From assembly GCF_943734655.1 (NCBI RefSeq), contig NC_071354.1:197468911-197532910 (forward strand): a stretch of 64,000 nucleotides of DNA, read 5' to 3'. This DNA comes from Sabethes cyaneus. Its lineage: Eukaryota > Arthropoda > Insecta > Diptera > Culicidae. The notes under the pieces were generated by a model, which was not told where the DNA came from, searched no databases, and was given only the letters and a program-made list of their open reading frames with translations. Made by a program: the position numbers and the translations under genes. This document shows positions 10,440 through 21,995 of this stretch, in pieces; within the stretch, counting starts at the first letter, position 1; each line of letters opens with the position of its first letter.

Positions 10440-11790
10440 CTGGAAGATTTGGGATTGATGACACAGGAGCTAGGGGATTGATTTTCGGACTCCTGAAATT
10501 TTCACTATTGAAATTTTTGGGATGTTGGAACTTTGAAATTTTCGGATCGTTGGAAAATACAAAATATCTATAAAAGTTTTATTCAGCATTACTGAGTATA
10601 ATAAGTAGCTCTACAAATGCTCCATACCTAACATTTTCAAATACTGTGAAGGTGAAGCGTGACTGTAGACATGAATCAAAATTGAGTCAAAGTGATCCTG
10701 CCATGTCTGGTTGCGACTTTTGGAACGTTGGGACTTTTGGGGCGCTGAAACTCTTGAACATTGGGACTTTTAGGACCTTAGGGCTGAGACATTTGGATCA
10801 TTGGGACTGGGACTTTTGGGACGTTAAGACTGGGACTTTTGGAACTTTTAGGACATTGAGATTATTGGTACATTGGGCCTATTGGTACTTTTGAGAGGTT
10901 CAGACTATTGAAACTTTTGAGACGCTGGAACTAAAATTTTTGGGACGCTGGGACTGGGAATTTTGGGAGGTTTAAAAAATTGGGACGTTTTAACTTTTAG
11001 GGCGTTGAAACTTTTGGGACGTTGGGACTATTGGGATTTTTGGGACATTGAGACTATTGATACATTGGGACTATTGGGACTTTTAGGACGTTCAGATTAT
11101 TAGAACTTTTTAGACAGTGGGACTGGTACACTTGGGACGTTGGAACATTTTTACTTTTAGGACGTTGAAACTCTTTGGATGTTGGGACTTTTGGGACGTT
11201 CAGACTCTATTGCGACTTTTGAGAAGTTGGGACTGGAACTTTTGGAACGCAGGGACGGAGACTTTTTTGACGTCGAAATTTTCGGGACGTTGGAATTTTT
11301 GAGACGTAGGGTCTTTTAGCTCGTTGAAACATTTGGGACATTGGGACTTTTGGGACGCTGGAGTTAAATCTTTTAGGTCATTAAGACTGCGACTTTTGGG
11401 ACGTTGGAACTGAGACTTTGGACGTTGGAATTATTGGGACTTTTGGGACGTGGAACTGAAACTTTTGAGACGTTGGGACCGGGGCTTTTGGAATGTTGGG
11501 ACTTTTAGGACATTGAAACTTTTGGGACGTATGGACTAGTATATTTGGGACGTTGGGACTGAGGCTTTTGGCACTTTGGGACTATTCGGACTTTTGGGAC
11601 TTTCGGACTATTGGGACGTTGGGATCGGGACTTTTATAACGTTGGAACTGGCACTTTTGTGACGTTGGGACTGTGACTTTTGGGGCATTGGGAATGACAG
11701 TATCGAGGCATTGGGACTGGGGCTTCTTGGACTTCAGAGACGTTTGAACTGGAACTTTCGGGACGTTGGGACTGGGACTTTAGCGTCATT
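10440..11790 (+). repeat. Degenerate minisatellite built on GGGACTTTTGGGACGTTG
   Basis: About 1.3 kb is composed of imperfect repeats of a short unit close to GGGACTTTTGGGACGTTG, with alternative blocks such as GGGACTGGGACTTTTG and GGGACTATTGGGAC. The copies vary in length, so the array has no fixed register. Short open frames inside it (for example 10646-10894 and 11117-11302) encode GTFGT/WDFWD-type repeats and are by-products. The strand is strongly purine/T skewed with almost no C. The array runs up to about 200 bp upstream of the retrotransposon at 11990. Copy divergence suggests it is old. Confidence 0.85.
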
Positions 11791-11998
11791 TTGTTATGTT
11801 TGTATTTTTATTTGTCATAAGATCGTCATGTAAGTTAAAGCGACATAGTATCTATCGGTTGGGAGTTAGTTAGTTAGTAGAGCGATTCCACGGTGTTTCG
11901 CAAAACGATTTTAATTTGTCATTTTTGATTTAGCTGAGACTTTGCATTGATGTTCTCTTTAAGAGGTAGACCTGGAAGCTATTCATCCTGCTATAGCT

Positions 11999-12595
11999 GT
12001 GTCGCTAAATCTTCCTCTACCAGTGCTGTACGACAAGCCGTCTCAAAATCTAAGATTGAATTTTCGTTGGGCTGACTATCTAGCACTCAGCGCTGCGTTT
12101 TCTGATGTTGATTGGAATACATTTTTCGAAGCCTCCTCCAGTATTGACGATGCCGTATGCCATTTCAGCAGTATTATTGAAGCCGTCATCAATCGGATAG
12201 TTCCTGCACCGCCACGGAAGCCAGCGTGGTCGAATGCACGCCTACGCAGGCTTAAGCGCTTGCGTTCAGCCGCACTACGGAAGTACTGTTGCCATCGCTC
12301 TCCGTACTACAAGATTCAGTTTAATATTGCAAGCCACCAATACCGTGGCTACAATCGTTATTTGTACAACCGATATGTGAAGCGCATCCAAGATAATCTT
12401 CGTCTGCAACCGAAACAATTCTGGTCATTTGTGAACACAAAGCGCAAGGAATATGGATTTCCGCCGTCCATGTTTTCAGGGAATTGCGTCGCCAACAGTG
12501 AACGTGAGAAGTGCGACCTTTTCGCCGAACATTTTAAATTAACATTCAACGACTCCACCACTCTCGCGCACAAATTGAGGAAGCCAGCAACGTAA
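11999..12595 (+). pseudogene. EN-RT linker region of CR1/Jockey-like element
   Basis: This open frame (198 codons) contains basic linker sequence: PPRKPAWSNARLRRLKRLRS, YKIQFNIASHQYRGYNRYLY and NLRLQPKQFWSFVNTKRKE. The last resembles the P-K-x-F-W-x-F-V-x-x-K segment found just before the RT in CR1/Jockey elements. A frameshift near 12565 separates it from the RT: the alternative frame reads IEEASNVTPRDVFPFELP directly into the next feature. The endonuclease that should precede it is missing. Confidence 0.8.
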
Positions 12596-13932
12596 CACCA
12601 CGTGACGTTTTCCCATTCGAGCTGCCGCATATTAATACTGATACCGTTATTGCTGCATTGGGTAAACTGAAGACCTCGTACGCAGTTGGACCGGATGGTA
12701 TCCCTTCTGCGGTATTGAAGCGATGCGGTTCTGCACTTAGTTCTCCTATCGCCAAGCTTTTGAATATGTCGATACAACAACGCAAATTCTCTGACCGATG
12801 GAAATCTTCTTATCTTTTTCCAATATATAAAAAAGGCGATAAACGCGACATAGCTAGTTATCGCGGGATCACGTCCTTGTGCGCTTGCTCAAAATTTTTC
12901 GAGATAATTGTTAATGACGCTTTGTTTGCTTGTTGTAAATTCTACATTGATGCTGAGCAGCATGGACTTTTTCCAAAAAGATCGGTAACCACAAATTTGA
13001 TGCAGTTTGTTTCCCGCTGTATGCAAAGCTTGGACTCTAGCCTGCAAACCGATGCTATCTATCTAGACCTGAAAGCTGCTTTCGACCGTGTAGACCACGG
13101 AATACTGCTAGGGAAAATGAAGCGACTGGGTGTATCTACGGACGCCATCTGCTGTTTTAGATCTTACTTAACGAAACGAAATTTATGTGTCAAAGTAGGA
13201 TCTACTGTTTCCAACTGCTTCTTCAATCGATCTGGAGTTCCACAAGGCAGCAACCTGGGCCCGCTTCTTTTCTCGATTTCCATAAACGATGTCACGCTTT
13301 TGCTTCCGCAGGACTGTCGGTTGTTTTATGCTGACGATACAAAAATCTTTAGAGTCATCACGTGCCAAAGCGACTGCGTGGAACTACAGGAATACCTGAA
13401 TTCTTTTGTGAGCTGGTGTGCAACAAACTGTCTAACTTTAAGTATAGATAAGTGCAACATAGTTTCGTTTCACCGGAAGCGTGCGCCAATCGAACATAAC
13501 TACACTATTTCGGGCCACTGCCTCCACCGTGCGCAATGTGTCAAAGAACTGGGAGTGCTGCTAGACAACGAGTTAACATTCAGGAGCCACTATGAAAGTA
13601 TCATCTCAAGAGCTAACCGCCAGCTAGGATTTATTTTCAAAATTGCCGATGAGTTTCGTGATCCTCTCTGCCTTAAATCGCTCTATTGCTCTCTTGTGAG
13701 ATCGATCCTAGAAACTAATTCTGTTGTTTGGTGCCCATTTCACGCCAACTGGTGCAACAGAATAGAAACGGTGCAGAAGAAATTTATTCGCTACGCGCTT
13801 CGCCATTTGCCTTGGAGTGACCCGTTGAACCTGCCATCATACGAAGATCGCTGCCGACTTATTGGTATTCAGCCTTTGGAGTTGAGACGACCCAAGCTGT
13901 CTTCGCTGCGAAGCTTCTATCCAACCACGTAG
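12577..13932 (+). pseudogene. Reverse transcriptase, CR1/Jockey-like
   Basis: The RT frame is open without interruption from before the Met at 12658 to 13932. Blocks in order are YAVGPDGIPSAVLKRCG, SYLFPIYKKGDKRDIASYRG, GFP-type HGLFPKRSVTTNLMQF, AIYLDLKAAFDRVDHG, SGVPQGSNLGPLLFSISIND, the catalytic FYADDTKIF (YADD at 13327-13338), and a thumb-like region with CVKELGVLLDNELTFRSHYE. All RT signature residues appear present. The true protein would start upstream, so the Met at 12658 is not a real start. The end at 13932 comes from a frameshift, with homology continuing in the next frame. Confidence 0.9.
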
Positions 13933-14150
13933 ACTGTCCTTCGCTACTGGAGCAGTTGCACATATATGCTCCTGTTAGGCAGTTACGTCAAAGGAATTTT
14001 CTGTACCTAGAGCCGCGGAACCGTCAATTTGGAGCTCATGAACCTGTCAGAATTATGTGCCAACGTTTCAATGAGGTGTTTGAGTTATTTTACTTCAATG
14101 TTCCAGTTCATGTTTTTCGAGAGCGACTAATCAATGTTTTCAATAGAAGC
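13920..14150 (+). pseudogene. C-terminal tail of CR1/Jockey-like ORF2
   Basis: After the frameshift the protein continues with LEQLHIYAPVRQLRQRNFLY, then EPVRIMCQRFNEVFELFYFN and VFRERLINVF. This is the usual end of this element class, with an R-x-R-x-x-F-L and an M-x-x-x-F-N-x-V segment. It runs into the TTA/TTTTATT tail. The open frame to 14219 ends in an isoleucine run that is only the translated simple repeat. Confidence 0.8.
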
Positions 14151-14180
14151 CAGAATTATTTTTATTTTATTATTATTATC

Positions 14181-14275
14181 ATTATTATTAGTATTATTTA
14201 TTACAAAAAATCCATCTAACTGTTTGTCTTAATCAGTCAGATGGATTTTTTGTAATAAATAATACTAATAATAAT
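14181..14275. repeat. 42-bp-arm hairpin at the 3' end of the retrotransposon
   Basis: The arms 14181-14222 and 14234-14275 are inverted complements with a single mismatch and an 11-base loop. The left arm is the ATT/TTA tail followed by TTACAAAAAATCCATCTAAC; the right arm mirrors it and runs on into a (TAA)n stretch to about 14295. It sits exactly where the retrotransposon tail ends. Confidence 0.9.
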
Positions 14276-14554
14276 AATAATAATAATAATAATAAGAAAA
14301 GATGTCGTTTTATCGTATCAGTTATCTCGACTGCTTTTTCAAAGGAGTGGTACTAATGAATTGAATATTTTATATTGGAAATACCGTTTGTTTAATCGAA
14401 ATGGTGTCTTCAACAAAGTTGTAGATAATAAAATTGCCCTTCTAAAAAAATTTTTTTTTTTGCTGGCAAAAAAAAAGAAAATGAAATTAAAAAGTTAAAT
14501 ACCTAAAAAAGCGCATTTTTTAAGATTTTTATTTTTTGCGCATGTTACAGGTAA

Positions 14555-14895
14555 CAATATAGAGTAAGAAGGGGCAAAAGTGCGGTTCAATGATTTATCA
14601 GTTCAGATTGCGAGTAAATTAACTACATTGGCATGGATTGGTGACAACTTTGATAGCTTGAATCTATCGTAAACATTGATTGTTTACGTAGCATGGCTGC
14701 TGAGTAATGTACAAATGTTATTTTAGAGCGATTTTGATGTTATATTTCCTTATACGGCAAATACGATATCTATAGCAGGATATTGTTTGTTGAAAGATTG
14801 TAGCAGTGTTATCATCACTCACATATCTCTCTTGAAAATGAGGGGAGAAGAATTTACAAAATATATTTCGCTTTTCCATAATTTGATCAAACCCC
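14555..14895 (-). mobile_element. Part-copy of TIR element family B
   Basis: It starts with TATAGAGTAAGAAGGGGCAA and AAAGTGCGGTTCAATG, then matches the reverse complement of 9815-10160 along most of its length. Shared blocks include the GTAAATTAACTACATTGGCA region, the TACGGCAAATACGATATC region and the AAAATATATTTCGCTTTTCC region. The far end stops near CCCCGCAC at 14890 without a second TIR, so this is a truncated copy. Confidence 0.75.
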
Positions 14896-15139
14896 GCACA
14901 TATAGCGGTCATCAGAAAGTTCTGGTAGAGCTTATAGTTTTATTAGCCTTTTTATGATGTTGGTCATGAAAACCACAAGAGGAACCTATTACAACTTAGA
15001 ATTATTACTTGGGCAGCCTCTTATCCAGCAACTCCCATTCCTACCTCCTTACCCATGTACCTTTTTGTGGTACTAATCGGAATACGAGTTACCTTACTAA
15101 CCCCGGTGACATCTCAGGTCGTATACAGAAGGAGGCAGC

Positions 15140-16735
15140 ATATACGACAACTGTTTGCCACGGGACATCAAGACAATCATCGGAGATATGAACGCCCAGG
15201 TCGGTAGGAAAACAAAGTATAGTCCGGCGATAGGATCCCATATCCTGCACACCGACAGGAACAGTAACTAAACTATGCAGTTTGCATCTTTTACTTACGC
15301 AAAGATATCTACACAGCCACCTAGAGACCATTTGACCAGCGTACAAGGAATCAGATTAGCCACGTTCTCATAGATGACCGGTTTTTCTCTAATATCACGT
15401 CCGTAAACCGTATACCAGATACTTCAGCCGTCCTCCTCAGCTGAACATTAGGCAGCTAGGTAGTCCGCAATATGCTGAGAACTGCAAGCGAATACCGGAT
15501 GAGGCACTGTCTTCTTCCGGGAAGTTATCTGCTTCTGCTTCAGCCCCCGAAAACAGTTGCGACAGCATACGCTCGGTCATCGGGGAAACCGCTACCGCGG
15601 GAGTAGGTGAAGTCCCCTTAGTATACAAAATGATTGGTTTGATGAGGAAATCCAACAAGCCGTGGTGAGACAAAAAAAAATGTTTTGGAAAAATTATCTG
15701 AGCATTGCCACTAGGAAGAACTTGGTCAAATAGCGCTGAGTTAGGAACTAGTTGGTAACCATTCTGTGAGGTAAAAGTGCTAGAAGGAAGACAGAGAATT
15801 TGCAGAATTAGAACAACTATTCCTGGATTATGACACGCGCCAGATGAGGAGATCAGCGCGTCTCAAGTCTTGATCCCGAGGAGTTCTGGCAAGAACTCGG
15901 GCAACTGAGATCTAATAAAACCGCTGGAAAGGACCGGCAGAACTCTACCAACATGGAAAGAAACCACTTGAGATAGCACTTCATTGGATAATGTCAAGGA
16001 TTTGGGAGGAGAAAAAAATCGGTTAGAACTGATCGGCGTGATTGCCTTAATTATGGCAACGTTGCGCTGATCAACACCACTTACCAGGTGCATACTCTTC
16101 CAGATCTTGTTACGTCGGCTTTCAACAATAGCAAAAGATTTCGTAGGGTAGTATCCAGCCGGTGTTATACGGGCCCTTGCTAGTAAGGCCTCCCAGTTGG
16201 CTCCGAGGTATGACGCTGGCCTAATAAATCAGTCGTCGTATGTTCGAATCTCGACTAGGAGAGGTTGTTAGAGTCAATAGGATCGTAGCGACTGGCCCTG
16301 CAATTGTCATGCACTCTAACAGCTGGCTGCGAAGTCTGTCGTATAAAGAAGGTCAAGTTTCGATAACGGAATGTAGCACCTAGGATTTGCTTTGCTTTTG
16401 CAAATTTTTACACTCCAATAAGTGCGCTAGAAATGTGGGGACTACAAGATACCCTACGTTTCATATTTTTGTGGATTGTAAGGCAGCTTACGATACAGTC
16501 GAGCGCGAACAATTCTGGCAGAAAATGTACAAAAATGCCCTTCCGGATAAACTGACGCGGCTGATCAAAGCAACCCTGGACGCACACTCAAGTCCTTTCA
16601 AATAGCGGAGAGGGTTGCAGCAAAGGAATGGCGGTCTAAAGGCGGAGACTAAAAAGTCGTTCGTGCGCTTCCCATGGACGGTAATCGTTAACGACGACGA
16701 ACTAGAAGTGGTAGGTAAGTTTATATAAAATGCTG
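15140..16735 (+). mobile_element. RTE-like copy 3, heavily decayed, split by a SINE
   Basis: This is a degraded relative of the copy at 1-2001. It enters in the endonuclease (DIKTIIGDMNAQVGRKTKYS, about 15163-15222) and passes through the EN-RT linker (NDWFDEEIQQAVVRQKKMFW, near 15635). The start of the RT (QILLRRL-like, near 16100) follows, and then it is cut by a SINE at about 16187-16397. The RT resumes at QIFT and CKAAYDTVEREQFWQKMYKN (about 16470-16530), and a DDELEVVG segment appears near 16695-16715. Its 3' end is cut by the TA-flanked element at 16739. Stops and frameshifts occur throughout. Confidence 0.8.
16187..16397 (+). mobile_element. tRNA-derived SINE (family C), inserted in RTE copy 3
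   Basis: The tRNA-like head has TTGGCTCCGAGG as an A-box-like region near 16197-16208 and a B-box TGTTCGAATCT at about 16241-16251. The body contains GAGTCAATAGGATCGTAGCG, TGCACTCTAACAGCTGGCTG and CGAAGTCTGTCG. It is shared with the elements at 43383-43858 and 55577-55793. RTE protein homology stops just before and resumes just after it, which fixes the insertion to within a few bases. No clean target duplication is visible; TTGCT occurs on both sides. Confidence 0.8.
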
Positions 16736-16738
16736 ATA

Positions 16739-18356
16739 CCCAAGTAGCACAGGTTGTCACAATTGAGTCGCAGCGGCTGATATGCGACAAATTTAAATGT
16801 AAAACTTCGGTTACAGTAACCTAAAATATAACAGTTGTGTAACCGAAATAGCGCAACTTATGTAACTAAATATGGTTACATTAACAGTTACTCAATAACC
16901 AATATGTAACATGTATAGTTACAAAATGGTTACTATTGAAGTTACACATAAACTGTAAATTGACTTTCAATTGGTGGCAAATTAGTTATCTTGAAACTTT
17001 TATTGCATAGCGAAAACAATGCAGCAGGTTTTTTATTCCAATCTATGGCTGTCAACGTCAAGCAGTAAATTTAACTGTTGAATATAGAAGACTGCATAAA
17101 TTTCGCTTGTTATTTCAACACAAATTTTAATGCAGTTTCAAATTTATGGTGAAATGCATGATTCTAGCTTTGAAAAATTCACGCGCTCTTATTTAATCTA
17201 GCTTTTCGTTACTTACCTCTTTGAAAAATTGATTTTTTGTAAAACAAATATGTACAAATATAAAAATTGTAATTTTAATTTACTAATTTTTTAAATTTAT
17301 TCTTAGCAATAATGAATTAGTGGAGCATTCACCTAGAAATCATTAAAAAACAAATTGTTTTCGCTATCACTTAGTAAAATTCATAGCCATTTTGCCTTTG
17401 GTTTTAACTACTACACCATCTTCCTTGAAGTTTTGTATCGTTTTCGGCATATTGCATAAAATGATTTTAAGCAGACATTGTTCATAGATATCGGGAAAAG
17501 GTGATTGTTGTGAAAAGAAAGTGTTAATTTAATATCAAAGAATAGTTTCAGTTTGAATAAAACAGTTTACCAGCAGTGTTAATCATAAAAGGTTACATTT
17601 CAGTTACATTCTAGTTGCACGTAACCTTAGCCTTCGACCTGGTTACGCTATCGGTTACGGTAACCAATATTAAATCTATTGTGATCACTTATTTCTTATG
17701 TCGTTATTTCTAAGTTACACTGTAACCTATTTTCATTGCCGGTTTCGTTTGGATGTAACTTGATCGTTTTGACGTTTGAGAATAATCAAAATTTGTTTAC
17801 TTAATACCAATGTCTGTGCGGAGAGGATTCCAAGTACCATCAATTAAGTAAATAAACGCATTTACAAGAGCATTTTACAACCCGTGTACCAATTGTTTAT
17901 CCTTACCATTAGTAAAATTCTTGAGATCTAGTTTTTGCTTAATCCGTTCCGTTGTGTTTACAAGGAACCGTGAACAAGTTGTGGCGAAAATGTTACTAGC
18001 CGACTTTTTTTGACTTTGTAACTGCTCGTAACGGAAAATTAACTGTTTTGCGACCAGTAAGTTGATGACAGTTTGGAAAAAGGTTTCATTTGTGTCACTG
18101 ATAACTATTTGGTAACTCGTAACTGAGAGGTGACTGTTTTGCGACGACCAAGTTGTTGACAGTTTGAAAAAAAGGTTTCAATTTGGTCATTTGGTAACTA
18201 CTTGGTAACTTTTTAAGATTTTTGTCACTAGAAAACTAAAAAGTAACTATTTTTAATTTTATGTAACCTAACTCGTTACAAGTATCCTAAATGTAACTGC
18301 TGTGTAACCTTTTTGTATTTTTTTATTTTTATGATTAGTTACAAGTGCTACTTGGG
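16739..18356. mobile_element. TA-flanked TIR element rich in GTTAC/GTAAC motifs (family D)
   Basis: This 1618-bp element is bounded by TA dinucleotides. It begins CCCAAGTAGCAC and ends GTGCTACTTGGG, exact inverted repeats of 12 bp. Both outer thirds carry many copies of GTTAC or GTAAC in either orientation (about 16800-16960 and 17585-18340), and the middle is AT-rich unique sequence. There is no transposase frame. A TA duplication and inverted ends suggest mobilisation by a Tc1/mariner-type transposase, by inference. It truncates the RTE copy on its left. Confidence 0.8.
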
Positions 18357-18358
18357 TA

Positions 18359-20713
18359 TTCAGTAATAAATTCGTTTGCTGATTCAATTATTAAACATTG
18401 TACTGCTGACAGTTTCATTCATAGTTTGGTGTGTGGGTGCTTACAGCTTCCAAGCATGACAATACCAGACGATTACTTTTCTCAAACTTCCTCTCAATCA
18501 CCACTTCATTCGTACACGAAAATCGCCAGAAAACAAATCACAAAGTCATCGCCTTGCTTCCGCGCGCACTCGCGCTCATCTTCAAGACGATTTATTTTCA
18601 TTCAAAAACCCGCCCTGACCAAAGAGCGACGAATTATAAACAAACATTCAATTAGACGAAATTTATCTAAATTACTAAATTGGTTTTGCTTTTAGAGTGC
18701 CCATTATGTATTATCCGGATGGATGGCAGACGCACACACGATTCCATCGTCTCCTGCCGAGCTACAATCTCTGTCAGTCATCATCCGTTCAGACGGAAAC
18801 CGTCTTCTTGGGTACTGGCATTTCGTCACACGCAATGCTTCAGCCTCAGAACGAAGTTTAAAAAAAATTATCGCTGGCAGCAAGTCAAAAATTCTATTTA
18901 CAATTGGCTCGACAGTGAGTTTGGGGTTAGTCCTGACTCTGAAAGGGTAACATTATTAACACTGCAATTCCAAATCCCATCGCAACTCTTTCGATGCTGT
19001 TTTTTTCGATTAGCACTAAAATAGAGTCCTTTCTTTATTACTTTCCAACAACTTCTCTATTGCCATTTTTCTCATTTTCTTTTCCAGTATTCCTGTTATA
19101 TTTCATTCTATTTTTTCGCATTCGATACTTACGAAATTATCTAACTTACTCAAACAGCATTTATCTAAAGTTTTAATCATAAATGCTTATTTTTATGTGC
19201 CACCATCATTCTCCTACTGGTTCGGTACCACATATAAATGCGGGACATGCAGCGGGCGCGCGTCTATGATAAGTGCCCACACGCTCAAACGGATGCAGCC
19301 TCCGCGCTAATGTGACTGGCGTCTGGCCGATTCGTTTCATGACTTTCCGAGTGAGTTTACCCACAGCCAGCGGGCCGGTGCCGGTCTTTGCTTTAATGTT
19401 TACTTCGTTTACTTTTCTGCTGGTGGTCACCACCGTCAAGCCAAGTAAAGTAATGCATCATTTTCTCGTTCTCTAACAAACAAGCCAAATCACGCTCCGC
19501 CGCATAGAGTAAGTGTTCGTGTTCCTAGAAACGACGCTAGACGTGCGCGCGCGTGTGGCGTTGATAATAATGGGAGGTAGAATAATTTTCTTGGCAATTA
19601 AATCACGGCACAGACGCCACACACTGCCGGCTGGTAGCTGATGAAGCTACGGTAGGCTGATAAGAGCCGTGTAGAGGCGGGTTTTGTAGTGGGTAGACGA
19701 TGACAAAGGAATAAACATACACTTTTTGTCTTCAATGTTCACAGCAGCAGAAATGTCATTTCAAACATTTTTTTCGAGTCTCCAAAGATCACTGCTAGGT
19801 GAATAAGAGAAAGGATATTTCTAAAAAAAAAGATCTCCAATGCCGTCCCTGTTATCGTATTAGCTTCATTAAAGCCGAGGAAATTGGACCTTCCATGTGA
19901 GCGTTAGAAAACTCAAAACCATGCAACAAAACCAATGTGAAAACAACACTATTCAATCGCTGTTGCGATTGGAATCTTCAAATGAAACGAATCATCAATT
20001 CGAACAATCAACCGGAAATATCACCTTCGTTCGTTCGTTGGAATGTCCTTTTATCCTCGAAAACTGCCAAACCGGACAGGATCACTGGATCACTGGCATG
20101 CGTGATCACGCTAAGCAAGGAGAAGAATCAGAGAACAATAAAAGTCAAAACCCATTGTCTTTGGTTTTCCTTCTCTGTTTCTGAAGCAGTCATTTCCGGT
20201 CGATCGAGGAGGAACGAAAAGCAACGGACGAACGAACGAACGACGATTATGGGACGACGGTTTTCAATTTCACGCTCCAAACTTGAAGGCAGTGAGAACA
20301 TTTGCGGCTTGTGTCGCAAAATAAGAATGGAGAAAAAAACACAACAACAAATGACGACAGGAGAAATTCCATCCTTTGTGACCGTATGGATTTATCACAT
20401 TATGTTGCATCCTTTGGAACAAGATAACGTTCGATGTCGTATGAACAGAAGAAACAGCTATATAGATTTTTCAAGGTTGGTCAAAAAATATCAAGTTTCA
20501 AATCCGATTTGGTAATTGTTCTTAAACAGATGAATCCTGTTGCAGGGCTGTCTTCTATCACGGTAGAGGCAGTGTAACCATGGAATTTACTAAAATACTC
20601 AAAGTTGTGACGAAAAATATCTTATTTGAACCGTACTTTCTTGCTCAGGTTGACCAGTTACTCTTTTTCCCCTTGAAGGTGCTATTTAGGGTCTCTGGGA
20701 TAGTCAGAACTAG
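18359..20713. other. No recognisable gene; unique sequence
   Basis: Several frames of 60-190 codons exist. The longest, 19937-20515 plus, is 192 codons but has no domain, no plausible composition and no homology to anything else visible. A short ACGAACGAACGA run sits near 20229-20242. I see no splice-coherent exon pattern that I could defend. Confidence 0.4.
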
Positions 20714-21388
20714 GGTTTATTTCTAATTCCCGTCGTAGTAAGGAAAGCCACTCTAATTTTTATCATTTCTTAGGTGGATTCAATGAATACCCCAAAAATT
20801 CTTGTGCTGATTTGACTCAAACACATTTACCTTCCGATCCGTGCACTTTGAATTCCCTAAAAAGCGTTTAGTAGAGCATTTTAATGAAATTACGCAACTG
20901 ACTTTATTTCTTAAATTCGTCGTACCGTTTTAAAATCCGTCCATCAAAATTTTTCATCGTCCGAACTAAAAATCACAATAATGTTTACGAAGCTAGCGCG
21001 CATGTATTTGTGTAGGACGGCATGACAAATAATATTCTGCAAAATTTCTGCAGGTCATGCAAGTTTTCCCGGCTACAAAATAACGACAATGCAGCGGCAA
21101 TGCGTGAGTTGTTTTCATTTTATGAATGACGGAAATTAAAACTATTAGTCGACATTTTCTTCTTCGTTGCACGAAAAAACGAAGGCTGCTAGGAATTCTT
21201 TAATGAAAAAAAGCATTTAAATAGAACTCAGCTCACTTTGATTGATCGCGTATGATAGTCAACAAACTAAAATAACTGGGAATAACTAATTTTGCATTGT
21301 GTGTCATAAAAATCGTGGATATTTTTAATAATGTGTGTTGGATAGGACGGGAATAGGCAATTACGACGAAGCAGCAACATACCCTATA
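20714..21388. mobile_element. Interspersed repeat family E, uninterrupted copy
   Basis: About 675 bp is homologous from end to end with 56142-58072, once the insertion in that copy is removed. Shared blocks include TTACCTTCCGATCCGTG, AAAATCCGTCCATCAAAAT, CATCGTCCGAACTAAAAATC, AATGTTTACGAAGCTA, the TTGATTGATCGCGTATGATA region and GGATAGGACGGGAATAGGCA. The ends TAGGGTTTATTTCT and AGCAACATACCCTA are partly inverted complements (11 of 14), so it may be an old TIR element. It has no coding frame. Confidence 0.75.
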
Positions 21389-21589
21389 TTGATTTGAAGT
21401 CTTCCCGGTTTCATGCCAAAATATATACCATATTTCGTTATTATTCAGAAATTTACGAAGAATTTTCGTTTCGTTTTTAAATTGCACTGTCGTCAATCAG
21501 TCCCAGTCCCTCCAGAGGGTCCGTATAGAAACTGGGCTATACTCTCAATTCCGTCCAACTTCATTTGTTTAACTTTTCTAGCTATACGG

Positions 21590-21995
21590 CCAGGCTTTGT
21601 TTTTCATTTTTCTCTCTCCAAACTCATTTTTTTCTGTTCTAGTTTCTCAATTTTCCTGCTATCGCATCTTCTTATTTTCTTTTTCACTTTTTCAATCCCG
21701 TTTTTTCTCCGTTTCCGTGCAGTTTGTCCTTATTTTCTTTGTCGTTGTTCCTTTTCTCTGATTTTTCTACTTTTCTCTTTTGTTTTCCTTCCTTTTCTGT
21801 CCAGTCTCCTCTTTTCAGTCTAGTTTTTCCTTTTTCTTTTTCGTTTTCTTCTCTTCCACTTTTTTCTCTTTTTTGTCCCGTTTGCCTTCCCATTATGTCA
21901 CGATTTTTCTTCCGTTTTTCTTTTTTTCATACCAGTTCTTTTGTTGTCTTTTTCGCTCGTGTTATCCTTTTCTCTTTTTCTATCCCGTTCAGCTA
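21590..21995 (+). repeat. Pyrimidine-rich (TTTTC-type) tract
   Basis: For about 400 bases the plus strand is almost entirely C and T, with recurring TTTTCTTTTC-like units. Open frames here translate to FSFLF-type strings and are artefacts of composition, as are their lysine/glutamate complements on the minus strand. Confidence 0.75.

Larger units (their letters stand above)
11990..14180 (+). mobile_element. CR1/Jockey-like non-LTR retrotransposon, 5'-truncated
   Basis: This 5'-truncated element starts in the linker between endonuclease and RT and runs through the whole RT to a TTA-type simple tail (about 14155-14210). The GVPQGS RT block, the FYADDTKIF catalytic region and the C-terminal LGVLLDNELTFRSHYESI, SLYCSLVRSILE and RRFIRYALR-like segments fit the CR1/Jockey group rather than RTE. 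No RNase H is seen. There are two frameshifts, near 12565 and near 13910. Apart from those the RT frame is open for 424 codons, making this the best-preserved retrotransposon protein in the window. The clade name is inference. Confidence 0.88.

Noticed and set aside
19937..20515. 192-codon plus-strand frame as a gene
   Set aside because: No domain, no plausible composition and no exon signals that stand out; length is within chance for this GC content.
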